From assembly GCF_026241135.1 (NCBI RefSeq), contig NZ_JAPFGA010000003.1, positions 62,001 to 126,000 on the forward strand: a DNA stretch of 64,000 nucleotides, read 5' to 3'. The position numbers and the translations under genes are program-made. Positions within the stretch are counted from its first letter, which is position 1. Every line of letters starts with the position of its first letter. The notes below the pieces were generated by a model. That model had not been told where the DNA came from. It made no database searches and worked only from the letters and a program-made list of their open reading frames with translations. Source of the DNA: Galbibacter kalidii. GTDB lineage: Bacteria > Bacteroidota > Bacteroidia > Flavobacteriales > Flavobacteriaceae. Shown one piece after another: positions 9,675 to 18,755 of this stretch.

Positions 9675-9999
9675 AGCTCATTACATAAGAAAAACCCACT
9701 ATTCTTTTCAACCTATGAATTTAAAATGTCATATAAAATCATGAAAAGTTTTAGGATAGCATATAGAAAGAGGGCCTTATTTTTATAGTTTTAATTTTAA
9801 TTGATTGCCGTTTGGAAGAATTATCTTTAAAATTACACCAAATCACCGCTATATACATACAAATTTCTATTAACGGTAAAGATTCTCTTTGAAATACCAA
9901 ACCACTCAAATCCATTTATATAATATAATGAAAAACAATAACTTAACCCACTATTATGATTGATTTTAGGTGTTTATGATAATGACCTTCAATACTTAT
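9675..9999. other. AT-rich intergenic stretch with no gene recognised
   Basis: This 325-base stretch separates the start of the CapK-like gene from the stop of the tyrosinase gene. It should contain the CapK promoter on the minus strand, but I found no octamer close enough to TAnnTTTG to name one. No RNA gene, repeat or hairpin with a T run was seen. Confidence 0.5.
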
Positions 10000-11382
10000 T
10001 TAGATCTTGATAATTTTTTTGGACGCAAGCACCTCTCCAGAAACGTCTATAATCTTCATTATATATGTCCCTATTGTCATATGACTAAGTTTGTCTATTG
10101 TTATCCTTTCTGTGGACTCGAAAAATTCTCTTTTCACCAAAGCTCCGTTAAGCGCATAAAATTCCACTATCCCACTTCTCTTTTTATCCAATTTTATTGT
10201 AATCGATGAAATAAACGGATTTGGGTAAACTGCCAGTTCAATATTATTTTCAATGTCCATTACCCCTGCTGTTTCTGACCAGTCCCAAACAGGATCCAAA
10301 TCGATTTCTTCAAACGGATTGTACTCCCGAACAGGATATTTTAAAGTTTTTGCCAACAGATTTCCTCCTGCATCAGTATCAATGTTCGCAACAAAATTGG
10401 TACCACTTTCAGCTAAAAAACCAGGTTGAAGCACTACTTCGCTCAAAGACTGCATACGCGAACTTGTATTTTGTGCAGCTATAAAATTATTGCCCGCTTG
10501 GATGGTGTATTGATAATAAAACAGCTCTTCGCTATGGTAAGTGTTGTTTACGGTATAATTGTCTAAGGTTGCCAATCCATCTTCAGCATAAAAAACGCCT
10601 AAAGCCCTAGTATCGATAATATCATTCGGATTTACCGAAGGCAAGGTTTCTCCATCAAAAACATAGGTTCCGTCATAGCGGATCATATCTGTCCTTAGAT
10701 AAGATGAATTGTGGTGAGTTTCTTCCCACTCATGCCAAATTTTATCTACAAAGGAGTGATGCAGATAAAAAACAGGATCTCTGGGAGATGCCATTGTCCT
10801 CATATAACCACCTACCCATCGATGGGCTCCTGCATGCGGATTTTGTCGTTCAAAATGATCTGAAAATTCAAAGAAATCCTCCATCAACATCATATCGGCA
10901 ATTTCCTGCTCAGTCGGCAAAGTCCCAAATTGACCTAAAGTCCTCCCCAATCCCCAATTGGTATCAAAACTCCCCATAAAATCCTCATCCCAAAGCTGAG
11001 AATTTATAGCCCCATCTACTGAAGAATCCCAATACGGAATGGTCAATTTTGGATTAATCTGCTGCATGGCCTGTTCGATCTCAAAAACAAACCTTCGGTG
11101 CCACACCAAAAAGATTTCCTTGTCTTGTTCGTCAGGTAAATTGAAGTGAATATCCAGGCTATCAGGAAAGCTACTGTCAAAATTGGCATATTCCAAATGA
11201 TAATCTGCCATATCTGTTATTCGGTCTGCTCCTTGTCTTAATTGATAAAAAGCATTGATCAATTCCGTCTTTTCATATTCGGTCATTTCTTGATAATTTT
11301 TCCGAATACTTTGGCTCTTTCCAAGCTGGAAAAGCATCAAAAACAAAACCAATAAAAAGAGCTTTTCTATGGTGAACTTCAT
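10000..11382 (-). CDS. Secreted tyrosinase-family copper oxidase with T9SS sorting domain
   Basis: A signal peptide ends near residue 24 (LGKSQS). The type-3 copper core follows. Site A is suggested by His62, His79 and His95 in FLVWHRRF, with IPYWDSS just after. Site B is His183-x3-His187 (PHAGAHRW) plus FYLHHSFVDKIWHEW at residues 205-219. Such enzymes oxidise phenols to o-quinones. The last ~85 residues (VYPNPF to the terminal IIKI) form a type A T9SS sorting domain, so the enzyme should be exported through the outer membrane and possibly anchored. It starts 3 bases after the stop of the FN3 repeat gene, so they form an operon. Substrate unknown; extracellular cross-linking or pigment formation is possible. 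Confidence 0.88.
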   Translation of the reverse strand: MKFTIEKLFLLVLFLMLFQLGKSQSIRKNYQEMTEYEKTELINAFYQLRQGADRITDMADYHLEYANFDSSFPDSLDIHFNLPDEQDKEIFLVWHRRFVFEIEQAMQQINPKLTIPYWDSSVDGAINSQLWDEDFMGSFDTNWGLGRTLGQFGTLPTEQEIADMMLMEDFFEFSDHFERQNPHAGAHRWVGGYMRTMASPRDPVFYLHHSFVDKIWHEWEETHHNSSYLRTDMIRYDGTYVFDGETLPSVNPNDIIDTRALGVFYAEDGLATLDNYTVNNTYHSEELFYYQYTIQAGNNFIAAQNTSSRMQSLSEVVLQPGFLAESGTNFVANIDTDAGGNLLAKTLKYPVREYNPFEEIDLDPVWDWSETAGVMDIENNIELAVYPNPFISSITIKLDKKRSGIVEFYALNGALVKREFFESTERITIDKLSHMTIGTYIMKIIDVSGEVLASKKIIKI

Positions 11383-11385
11383 TGT

Positions 11386-13224
11386 TTACTGATTTTGATT
11401 TATTTTTGATTCCAATTTTTCAATACGCTCCGTCAAACTTTCAAGCTTGGCGTTTTTTCTTTGCAATTGATTTATTTCTTTTTTTTGCTGAAGGATGTAA
11501 AGTGTCAGTTCTTCAATTTTCCTCAAGAGCTTAGCATTCATTTCTCCCAGTCTTATCCCTTCTTCTTTAATTTCATTGGCGCTCGGGATATTGATCAGGT
11601 GTTTGTTTTCCACAATGTGTTTTTCAACTTCATCCAGGCTTGGCAACTTGTAATCCGATTCAAAAACATAATCCGGCCAGTTCCCTTGCAAAGCCACTCT
11701 CACTTCTTCAGCAACAATATTTCCGGCGACTGCCAATCTATAATTTAAAGTTGAACTTGTGCCAATCCCCATATTCCCATTCACAAACATATTGTTGGCT
11801 TGCCAATCTACTGTTTCCAAATTTGCATTCTCACTAGTGTAATCTACTACGGTGTTCCCTGAATCTTCCAAGGTTGTCACATTGGCTGTGTTACTCACCG
11901 CCGAAGTATTATTAGCCGCATCCATGGCAAAAACCGTAAAAGCGTAATTTGTTTCCGGTGTCAGGCCGGTTACAGCAAAAGTTGTAGTTCCTCCGGTCAA
12001 ACCTATGCTCACCCCATCCTGAAAAACCTCATAATCGGTCACCCCGACATTGTCTGTCGCTGCGGTCCAACTCAGCGATGTCCCGTCAAAAGTAGTGTTG
12101 GAGGCCGTTAGGTCTGTTACTGCCGATGGTGCTTCGGTGTCCGGCTGAGATTCAGCCAAGGTTGTCACATTGGCTGTATTACTCACCGCCGATGTGTTAT
12201 TCGCTGCATCCATGGCAAAAACCGTGAATGCATAACTCGTTTCAGGCGTCAGGCCGGTTACGTTGAAGTTTGTCGCCCCTCCGGTCAAACCTATGCTCAC
12301 CCCGTCCTGAAAAACCTCATAATCGGTCACCCCGACATTATCTGTCGCTGCGGTCCAATCCAGTGTAGTCCCTTCAAAAGTAGTGTTGGAGGCCGTTAGG
12401 TCTGTTACTGCCGATGGTGCTTCGGTGTCCGGCTGGGATTCAGCCAAGGTCGTCACATTGGCTGTGTTACTTACCGTCGATGTGTTATTCGCCGCATCCA
12501 TGGCAAAAACCGTAAAGGCGTAATTTGTTTCCGGTGTCAGACCTGATACGGCAAAAGTTGTTGCCCCTCCGGTCAAACCTATGCTCACCCCATCCTGAAA
12601 AACTTCATAATCGGTCACCCCGACATTGTCTGTCGCTGCGGTCCAATCCAGTGTAGTCCCTTCAAAAGTAGTGTTGGAGGCCGTTAGGTCTGTTACTGCT
12701 GATGGTGCTTCGGTATCTTCATTTGCACCGATAATGCTCACTCCATCAATCAATACCGTATCACCTGAAACATCTCCCCTACTTGTCGGACTTGTGTAAA
12801 CCCTGATCGTTGCAGTATTGGCATTGGCAGTCAACTCAAAATTATATTCAGTCCAATTCTCTGTTGTTATGCCCGTTGTTGAAAAACCATTAAAGCCTGA
12901 CCAATTGGCAAATGCCGGCGAATAACTTTGTTCTCCCCGTTTTGCCCATATACTTATGTTATATACTTCTCCAGGAACAACATTAAGGGTGTATTCCATA
13001 TTCCTTCCTGATGACACTCCCGAGGAAACCGCCATGAGTGCAAACGTACCATTTTGTGGATCATCAGATACCGAACTCAACACAGCTCCTCCGATCCACC
13101 CGGTAGTCGCATCTGCTTCATTATCGATAGAAGCCGCGTTGGCATCTGTGTGTAAATTTTGAGCATTCAGGCTAAAAACACCAAATGCTATCACTAAAAA
13201 GCTAAGTTGTATTTTTATTTTCAT
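11386..13224 (-). CDS. Secreted carbohydrate-binding/FN3 repeat protein with endosialidase-chaperone-like tail
   Basis: The best start is 13224, where MKIKIQLSFLVIAFGVFSLNAQ gives a clean signal peptide; an upstream in-frame ATG at 13359 adds 45 residues without a signal. About 130 residues of beta-rich sequence resembling a family 4/9 carbohydrate-binding module follow. Next come three nearly identical 96-residue fibronectin type III domains. The tail (MGIGTSSTLNYRLAVAGNI, then a coiled coil rich in E, K and L) is the endosialidase-chaperone-like domain frequent on Bacteroidota surface proteins. The product should be a secreted, perhaps trimeric, adhesin. It is co-transcribed with the T9SS tyrosinase. 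Confidence 0.85.
   Translation of the reverse strand: MKIKIQLSFLVIAFGVFSLNAQNLHTDANAASIDNEADATTGWIGGAVLSSVSDDPQNGTFALMAVSSGVSSGRNMEYTLNVVPGEVYNISIWAKRGEQSYSPAFANWSGFNGFSTTGITTENWTEYNFELTANANTATIRVYTSPTSRGDVSGDTVLIDGVSIIGANEDTEAPSAVTDLTASNTTFEGTTLDWTAATDNVGVTDYEVFQDGVSIGLTGGATTFAVSGLTPETNYAFTVFAMDAANNTSTVSNTANVTTLAESQPDTEAPSAVTDLTASNTTFEGTTLDWTAATDNVGVTDYEVFQDGVSIGLTGGATNFNVTGLTPETSYAFTVFAMDAANNTSAVSNTANVTTLAESQPDTEAPSAVTDLTASNTTFDGTSLSWTAATDNVGVTDYEVFQDGVSIGLTGGTTTFAVTGLTPETNYAFTVFAMDAANNTSAVSNTANVTTLEDSGNTVVDYTSENANLETVDWQANNMFVNGNMGIGTSSTLNYRLAVAGNIVAEEVRVALQGNWPDYVFESDYKLPSLDEVEKHIVENKHLINIPSANEIKEEGIRLGEMNAKLLRKIEELTLYILQQKKEINQLQRKNAKLESLTERIEKLESKINQNQ
11854..12717 (-). repeat. Three tandem 288-bp repeats encoding FN3 domains
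   Basis: Three units of exactly 288 bases (12717-12430, 12429-12142 and 12141-11854) each encode one 96-residue FN3 domain starting DTEAPSAVTDLTASNTTF. The 288-base spacing is fixed by the recurring base string gatggtgctt at 12125, 12413 and 12701. The units differ at only scattered positions, which indicates recent duplication or gene conversion. The copy number may vary between strains. Confidence 0.9.
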
Positions 13225-13627
13225 AATTATGGTATTAGGTCGGTTATAATTAAGTATCTTAAATCTTGTAGAAACTGAGAGGGATAAAATCAATATAAAA
13301 TTAGTTATAAGTGCTTTAAAACCGGCTAAAAATCTATTAGGAACATGAATATTCTTCAAAATACATTACTGTCGACAAAGTGCATATATCACCCTATGAA
13401 ACAACACTTTACAATAAGAAAAACCTGATTAGTAACTTGGGAAAAGTCTCTTTTTAAAATTGACAGAGTTTAAAAAACACAATAAACGGAAAGAAAAAAT
13501 TACTTTGACGAGATTTATTGCCTTTTGAAGAACAATTTTTATACAATCATTTTATTGAAGTACTTTTAATAACGACACATAGAACCCTAAACTATTAATT
13601 TTCAATACGCAACCAAAAAGCCTAACT
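13225..13627. other. Divergent intergenic region without a recognised gene
   Basis: About 400 AT-rich bases separate the FN3 gene start from the sugar transferase start and must hold two divergent promoters. TACTTTTA at 13561-13568 is one mismatch from the -7 consensus on the plus strand, but no TTTG lies at the expected distance. An in-frame extension of the FN3 gene covers 13225-13359 and is not favoured. Confidence 0.4.
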
Positions 13628-14233
13628 ATGTATTCGTTGTTTTTAAAAAGAGGGGGGGATTTCGTTTTAGCCTTGATCGGTATCATCATCCTGCTACCTG
13701 TTATTCTTGTGTTGAGTTTGATTTTGATATTTGTCAATAAAGGAACTCCTTTTTTTGTCCAGCTAAGACCAGGTAAAGGCGAAAAAGTTTTCAACTTGAT
13801 CAAGTTTAAATCAATGAACGACTACAAAGACGAAAACGGAGAGCTCTTGCCATACAATCAGCGAATTACTAAAACCGGGCGGTTTATCAGAAAATATTCC
13901 CTTGACGAGATCCCTCAACTATTTAATGTCTTGAAAGGAGATATGAGTCTGATAGGCCCACGACCGCTGTTGGTCAAATACCTTCCCTTATACAATGACT
14001 TTCAAAAACAAAGACATCTAGTCAAACCGGGAATTACGGGCTGGGCACAAGTCAACGGACGGAATTCCATTTCGTGGGATCAAAAATTTGAATTGGATGT
14101 GTGGTATGTTAAAAACCTAAGTTTTAAAACCGACCTGCATATTCTGCAAAAAACAATAAGAAAAGTGATTGTAAAAGAAGGCATAAACAACAATACTTCC
14201 CTCAACATGCCTGCTTTTGAAGGTAATAACTAA
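13628..14233 (+). CDS. PglC-like phosphoglycosyltransferase (bacterial sugar transferase)
   Basis: This 201-residue monotopic enzyme transfers a phospho-sugar from a UDP-sugar to undecaprenyl phosphate and so starts repeat-unit synthesis. It has the family features in order: a basic N-terminus with one re-entrant hydrophobic segment (residues ~12-35), FKSM, the catalytic Asp-Glu pair in YSLDEIPQLFNVLKGDMSLI, GPRPLL, and PGITGWAQVNGR. It is the short form without the extra N-terminal membrane domain of WbaP/WcaJ. It leads a three-gene run with the PglD-like acetyltransferase 6 bases downstream. Confidence 0.93.
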   Translation: MYSLFLKRGGDFVLALIGIIILLPVILVLSLILIFVNKGTPFFVQLRPGKGEKVFNLIKFKSMNDYKDENGELLPYNQRITKTGRFIRKYSLDEIPQLFNVLKGDMSLIGPRPLLVKYLPLYNDFQKQRHLVKPGITGWAQVNGRNSISWDQKFELDVWYVKNLSFKTDLHILQKTIRKVIVKEGINNNTSLNMPAFEGNN

Positions 14234-14239
14234 ATAAAT

Positions 14240-14893
14240 ATGGATAATGCGATCATTATTGGGGCAGGGACCCAAGGACAGATATATGCTTCTTATTTAA
14301 AAGAGGCAGGGATCAATATTATTGGTTTTATGGATGATAACCCTGCCCTAAAAGGGACAAATGTTCATGGAATCCCGGTACTGGGGTGTTATCAAGATCT
14401 TTTTACTGAAGAATTCAAAAAGAAAATACAAAGTGTGTATTGTCCGATTGGCGACAACGATATTCGAGTACAATACCTATCAACTTTAAAAAAAGAAGGC
14501 TATAAAATTCCGAGTTTTATTCATAAAACAGTTTCCATAGCCCCTGATGTCACTTTGGGCGAAGCGGTCTATATGTTGGTAGGAAATATCGTGATGCCCC
14601 ATACAACTATTGGGAATTATATCATGGTCAATATGGATAGCACTATTGCCCATCATGTACATATGGCCGACGGTGTATTCATGTCATCAGGAGTAAACGT
14701 CGGTGCCTGTATTGATGTAAAAGAAAAAGCCTATATCGGGATGGGTGTAACTGTAATGACAGGCATATCATCTATCGGAAAAGAATGTTTGTTGGGTGCC
14801 GGCACCGTTATCATCAAAGATGTACCCGATTATGCTACCGTAGTTGGTAATCCCGGACGGATCATTAAATATAAAACCCCTAAAAATGACTAA
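14240..14893 (+). CDS. PglD/NeuD-like sugar acetyltransferase
   Basis: This 217-residue protein has the two-part PglD architecture. An N-terminal Rossmann-like sugar-nucleotide domain (IIGAGTQGQIYASYL) is followed by a left-handed beta-helix of hexapeptide repeats. Relatives N-acetylate UDP-4-amino sugars or O-acetylate sialic acid. The catalytic His is probably in AHHVHMADGVF near residues 136-146. Next to a PglC-like transferase it probably completes the initiating amino sugar. The aminotransferase that usually accompanies it is missing here. The stop overlaps the probable start of the next gene by 8 bases. Confidence 0.85.
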   Translation: MDNAIIIGAGTQGQIYASYLKEAGINIIGFMDDNPALKGTNVHGIPVLGCYQDLFTEEFKKKIQSVYCPIGDNDIRVQYLSTLKKEGYKIPSFIHKTVSIAPDVTLGEAVYMLVGNIVMPHTTIGNYIMVNMDSTIAHHVHMADGVFMSSGVNVGACIDVKEKAYIGMGVTVMTGISSIGKECLLGAGTVIIKDVPDYATVVGNPGRIIKYKTPKND

Positions 14894-16472
14894 TAGAGAA
14901 CAGAAAACAGACATCACTTTTGTCGGCTCAGGAATATCATCGACCTTCACCTTGATATATTTCCTTGAATCCATCGCTCAAGACTTTGGCGGAAATACCA
15001 TATCGATCAACATATTAAACAAATACCCTGAATTCCACACAGGTATCCCCTATGGAAACAGGTCGGGAGCCTCTGTCTTACTTATAACCTCTTTAAAAGA
15101 TTTCTTGCCCCAACCGGAAAGGGATTCTTTTATTAATTGGTTAAACGTCAATAAAGGTCAACTCATAAAGAAAATGTTGAATGAAGGCGGGGATTTGACC
15201 ACTCAATGGACAAAAGAGCACGCCTTACAGATACAAAATAACGAATGGGAAGATTTGTTTGTCCCCAGGTGGTTTTTTGGTCAATATCTCGATGAAAAAG
15301 CCAAAAAATTGGTGTCTGCTTTAGAAAAGGACAACCGCATAAAAGTTTCATATCAGGTTGCGGAGGTTCGCGATATTAAGAAAACAACCAATGGATTCAA
15401 AATAACGACAAATGCAGACACTTTTAGTTCATCAAAAGTTGTTTTGGCCATTGGCTCATTGCCCACTAAAAAGTTATGCTCTGATGTAAAAAACACAAAT
15501 GAACATTTGCTTCTTGTCAATAATTGTTACGATCCGGGGCTAAAGGAAAACTTGAAAAGAATTCAAGATTTTACCCGGCAAAGAAAAAATGAAGGCAAAA
15601 CAAACAATGTACTGATCGTCGGTGCCAATGCAAGTGCTTTAGAACTTCTCTATAAATTGAACGACACCCGGAAAAGTGAATCGTATATCAATCATTTTAC
15701 ATTTATTTCAACCCATGGGATTTTACCTGATTCTATCGTCGATAAAAAAAAGCAAGGCGAATTTGAACCCTACCATCTTCAGAAACTGAAAAATATCGAA
15801 GATATAACAGCCAAAGATATTGCCGAGGCCACTTATAAAGATCTCGATCATGCCGAAAGTATTCATTTGGGAGCAGCTTCTACCGTCAATATCATTTCAA
15901 ATGCTTTTGGAGCATTATTATCAAAACTAAATCGAAAAGAACTTAAAGAATTCGCTTGTCGCTATGGAAATGAAATAGGAAGAAGACAACGATGTGCCGG
16001 GGTTCACTACACCAAAACAATTGATAAACTGACGAAAGACTCCCGTTTCGACCATATCGCCGGAAGGTTCATTTCCTTAAAAAACAACAATATCGAACAT
16101 CCTTTTTTGGAATATTCTGATACAAAAACAGGAGAAATCAAAACATCAACACGTCCGTATCATATTGTGATTAACTGCATAGGAAGTACAACTTTCAACG
16201 GGGAAAACGTTCCCGAAATACTTCAAAACCTCATCAAAAAGGGAATATGCAAACCTAATGAATCCCAGATAGGCATTGATGTCAATAAATCATTGGAAGC
16301 CACAGACAGTCTATATGTCGTTGGACCATTATTGGCTGGTAATGTTATTGAAAACAAAGCAGTTTGGCATGTGGAACACTGCGGAAGAATCACCTGGTTG
16401 TCAAAAATATTGGCAAAAGAACTCTACAAGTCTTTTACGCTGAAAGACAAAGAATTAAACACTTCCTTCTGA
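14886..16472 (+). CDS. FAD/NAD(P)-binding protein of the NAD_binding_9 type
   Basis: The start at 14886 (MTNREQKTDITFVGSGISS) puts a Rossmann glycine motif at the N-terminus. A start at 14844 adds 14 residues but overlaps the upstream gene much more. A second nucleotide-binding motif (VLIVGANASALELLYKL) sits near residues 242-258. Proteins of this class resemble FAD-dependent amine hydroxylases, but most are uncharacterised. The gene overlaps the PglD-like stop by 8 bases, so it is translationally coupled and probably modifies the same sugar or its lipid-linked form. No membrane segment is seen. Specific function unknown. Confidence 0.75.
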   Translation: MTNREQKTDITFVGSGISSTFTLIYFLESIAQDFGGNTISINILNKYPEFHTGIPYGNRSGASVLLITSLKDFLPQPERDSFINWLNVNKGQLIKKMLNEGGDLTTQWTKEHALQIQNNEWEDLFVPRWFFGQYLDEKAKKLVSALEKDNRIKVSYQVAEVRDIKKTTNGFKITTNADTFSSSKVVLAIGSLPTKKLCSDVKNTNEHLLLVNNCYDPGLKENLKRIQDFTRQRKNEGKTNNVLIVGANASALELLYKLNDTRKSESYINHFTFISTHGILPDSIVDKKKQGEFEPYHLQKLKNIEDITAKDIAEATYKDLDHAESIHLGAASTVNIISNAFGALLSKLNRKELKEFACRYGNEIGRRQRCAGVHYTKTIDKLTKDSRFDHIAGRFISLKNNNIEHPFLEYSDTKTGEIKTSTRPYHIVINCIGSTTFNGENVPEILQNLIKKGICKPNESQIGIDVNKSLEATDSLYVVGPLLAGNVIENKAVWHVEHCGRITWLSKILAKELYKSFTLKDKELNTSF

Positions 16473-16557
16473 ATAAACAGTCTTTTCTTCAAAAAATTCT
16501 TCCACAACTGTAACAATTCAGCAGTTATTGTCATCTTTATAATAAACAAATTACTTT

Positions 16558-17127
16558 TTGAGCCACCAAAAGTTAAATACTGACCAACTGTTGGCATTAT
16601 GCCAGGAAGGAAAACAATCTGCTCAGTTCGAGATATACAACCGCTATCATCAAGCGATGTATAACACAGCACTGCGGATTGTAAAAGACGCTTACGAAGC
16701 CGAAGATGTGATGCAGGAATCATTTTTAAACGCATTTACCAAACTGCACTCCTTTAAAGGCGAAGTAATGTTTGGTGCCTGGCTTAAGCGAATCGTCATC
16801 AATAACAGTATTCAGCATTACAGAAAACAACAAAAGAATGCTGAAGTGGAACTTGAAGATGTGATGTACAGGGTTGAAGACAAGAATGATATTGATCCTG
16901 ACCATGAGTTGACCAACATAAAGGCTCAAAAAGTGTTGCAAACCATGAAGATGCTGAAGGACAATTACAGAATGGCTTTGACCCTTCATCTCATTGAAGG
17001 ATATGACTATGAGGAAATAGGGAACATCATGCAAATAAGCTATGCCAATTGCAGGACGACCATTTCCAGGGCTAAAGAAAGCTTAAGAAAAAAATTACAA
17101 ACCAATGCTTATGATACAGAAAGATAA
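16558..17127 (+). CDS. ECF-type RNA polymerase sigma-70 factor
   Basis: This 189-residue sigma factor has region 2 (IYNRYHQAMYNTALRIVKDA, then EDVMQESFLNAF) and region 4 (MALTLHLIEGYDYEEIGNIM with a helix-turn-helix at SYANCRTTISRAKESLRKKL). The start is a TTG at 16558, giving MSHQKLNTDQLL; no ATG lies nearby upstream. The following gene starts inside its last codons and looks like a membrane anti-sigma factor, and two beta-helical envelope proteins follow. The four genes therefore look like a self-contained envelope-response unit. Confidence 0.9.
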   Translation: MSHQKLNTDQLLALCQEGKQSAQFEIYNRYHQAMYNTALRIVKDAYEAEDVMQESFLNAFTKLHSFKGEVMFGAWLKRIVINNSIQHYRKQQKNAEVELEDVMYRVEDKNDIDPDHELTNIKAQKVLQTMKMLKDNYRMALTLHLIEGYDYEEIGNIMQISYANCRTTISRAKESLRKKLQTNAYDTER

Positions 17128-17671
17128 CATCGATGAGCTTTTTGATGGACTGAAAGGCCAATGGGACACCGAAGTACCGGCTACAGGACACGAAGCACGG
17201 TTTTTGGACAAACTCAACGCACAACAAGGCACGGTTTCCATAAAGACCGGAAAATCCAAAACCTCTTTTTGGAGAAACCTCTCTATTGCGGCTTCTGTTG
17301 CTGTATTGTTCACCATAGGAATTCAAATTTTTAATTCCATGGGGGAGAAAGCAGAAACCACTCCTAATAATATTAAAGAAACCAAATTCTATTTTGCTTC
17401 CCTGATCGAAAAGGAAATGGAGAAGATAGAGGCAGAAACTACACCCGAGACACAACACGTTGTAGCCGATGCCATGGAACAAATTAAAAAACTGGAAAAA
17501 AATTACGCAGAACTGGAAAACGATCTGGCGGAAGAAGGAAACACCAGACAAATTCTAAATGCCATGATCATCAATTTCCAAACAAGAATCAACCTCCTGC
17601 AAGAGGTCTTGGATCAGATAGAAGAAATTAAACTCTTAAAACACCCTCAAAATGAAAATCATATTGTATAA
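17105..17671 (+). CDS. Probable membrane-anchored anti-sigma factor
   Basis: This 188-residue protein overlaps the sigma factor stop by 23 bases (an alternative ATG lies at 17111). The N-terminal ~55 residues are a soluble, charged segment where a sigma factor could bind. One membrane span follows around residues 58-76 (IAASVAVLFTIGIQIF), then a coiled-coil-like C-terminal part rich in E, K and Q. No zinc-binding HxxxCxxC motif is present. The anti-sigma role is inferred from position and topology and not from a recognised domain. Confidence 0.7.
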   Translation: MLMIQKDNIDELFDGLKGQWDTEVPATGHEARFLDKLNAQQGTVSIKTGKSKTSFWRNLSIAASVAVLFTIGIQIFNSMGEKAETTPNNIKETKFYFASLIEKEMEKIEAETTPETQHVVADAMEQIKKLEKNYAELENDLAEEGNTRQILNAMIINFQTRINLLQEVLDQIEEIKLLKHPQNENHIV

Positions 17672-18743
17672 AATTACGCTATTATTTTTGTGTGCACCTC
17701 TTCTCTGCCCGGCTTATAGCCCAGGATGGGGTGGCAAATACACCAAGGAAAAGAAGATCAACAAAGAATTTTCGGTAAACGCCAATGCGCTTCTGAAAAT
17801 AGACAACAGCTACGGAAATCTGCATATTACTTCTTGGGATGAAAACAGGACCGTGATCGAAGTCCACATCAAAACCAATAGCAACAGTGAAGAAAAAGCA
17901 CAAAAAAAGCTAGATGAAATCGATGTTCAATTTCAAGCATCAAGTTCAATGGTTTCGGCAAAAACGATCTTTGAAAAAAGCAACTGGAGCTCCGGATGGT
18001 TCAGTTGGTTCACCAATGACAATGTCAGCATGGAAATCAACTACACCATAAAAGTTCCCGTTGGCAACAGTGTTGAATTGGACAATGATTACGGTGGAAT
18101 CTATTTGGATGAAATCAACGGAAAAGCAACTATCAACTGTGATTACGGCCGTATAGAAATTGGAAAACTGAATGCAAGTAACAATGTCCTCAACTTCGAT
18201 TATACCTCAAAATCGACCATCGGTTATATAAAAAGTGGACAAATCGATGCCGACTATTCCGGGTATGTTATTGAAAATGCAGGAGATTTGTTAATCAATG
18301 CCGATTATACCACATCTGAAATAGTCAATGTAAAAAATATTGAATATTCCTGTGACTACGGAAGTATCAAGATCGGTAACGCTACAAACATCAAAGGTGA
18401 TGGTGATTACCTGAGCACACGTTTTGGAACCGTTCACGGTAACCTTGAGCTGGATTCAGACTACGGATCCATTAAAATTGAAGAATTGGCTGCCGATGCA
18501 AAAAATGTGAAAATAATAAGTGACTATACCGGTATCAAAATAGGTTACAACAGCAATTATCATTTCAATTTTGAAATCGAGTTGAGTTATGCCGGCTTAG
18601 GCGGCGATATTGATTTTGAATATCAAATCAGCAGGGAAAAATCAACAAGTAAATATTATCAAGGACGCTACGGCGGCGAAACCACCAATAAACTGTATAT
18701 CGATTCTGATTACGGTAGTGTGAACTTCAATAAAAAACCATAA
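17652..18743 (+). CDS. Exported DUF4097-like beta-helical protein
   Basis: A signal peptide of about 22 residues (LLFLCAPLLCPAYS) leads to a 340-residue body of repeated short beta strands. These have the recurring step DSDYGSIKI / NCDYGRIEI / DNDYGGIYL, characteristic of the DUF4097 adhesin-like family. It overlaps the preceding gene by 20 bases. Such proteins are often co-transcribed with ECF sigma/anti-sigma pairs in Bacteroidota. They are thought to be periplasmic or surface structural proteins, but no activity is established. Confidence 0.8.
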   Translation: MKIILYKITLLFLCAPLLCPAYSPGWGGKYTKEKKINKEFSVNANALLKIDNSYGNLHITSWDENRTVIEVHIKTNSNSEEKAQKKLDEIDVQFQASSSMVSAKTIFEKSNWSSGWFSWFTNDNVSMEINYTIKVPVGNSVELDNDYGGIYLDEINGKATINCDYGRIEIGKLNASNNVLNFDYTSKSTIGYIKSGQIDADYSGYVIENAGDLLINADYTTSEIVNVKNIEYSCDYGSIKIGNATNIKGDGDYLSTRFGTVHGNLELDSDYGSIKIEELAADAKNVKIISDYTGIKIGYNSNYHFNFEIELSYAGLGGDIDFEYQISREKSTSKYYQGRYGGETTNKLYIDSDYGSVNFNKKP

Positions 18744-18755
18744 AATCAAAAACAA

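Noticed and set aside
11854-12717. Regularly spaced repeats considered as a CRISPR array
   Set aside because: The units are 288 bases, contiguous and encode FN3 domains without unique spacers.
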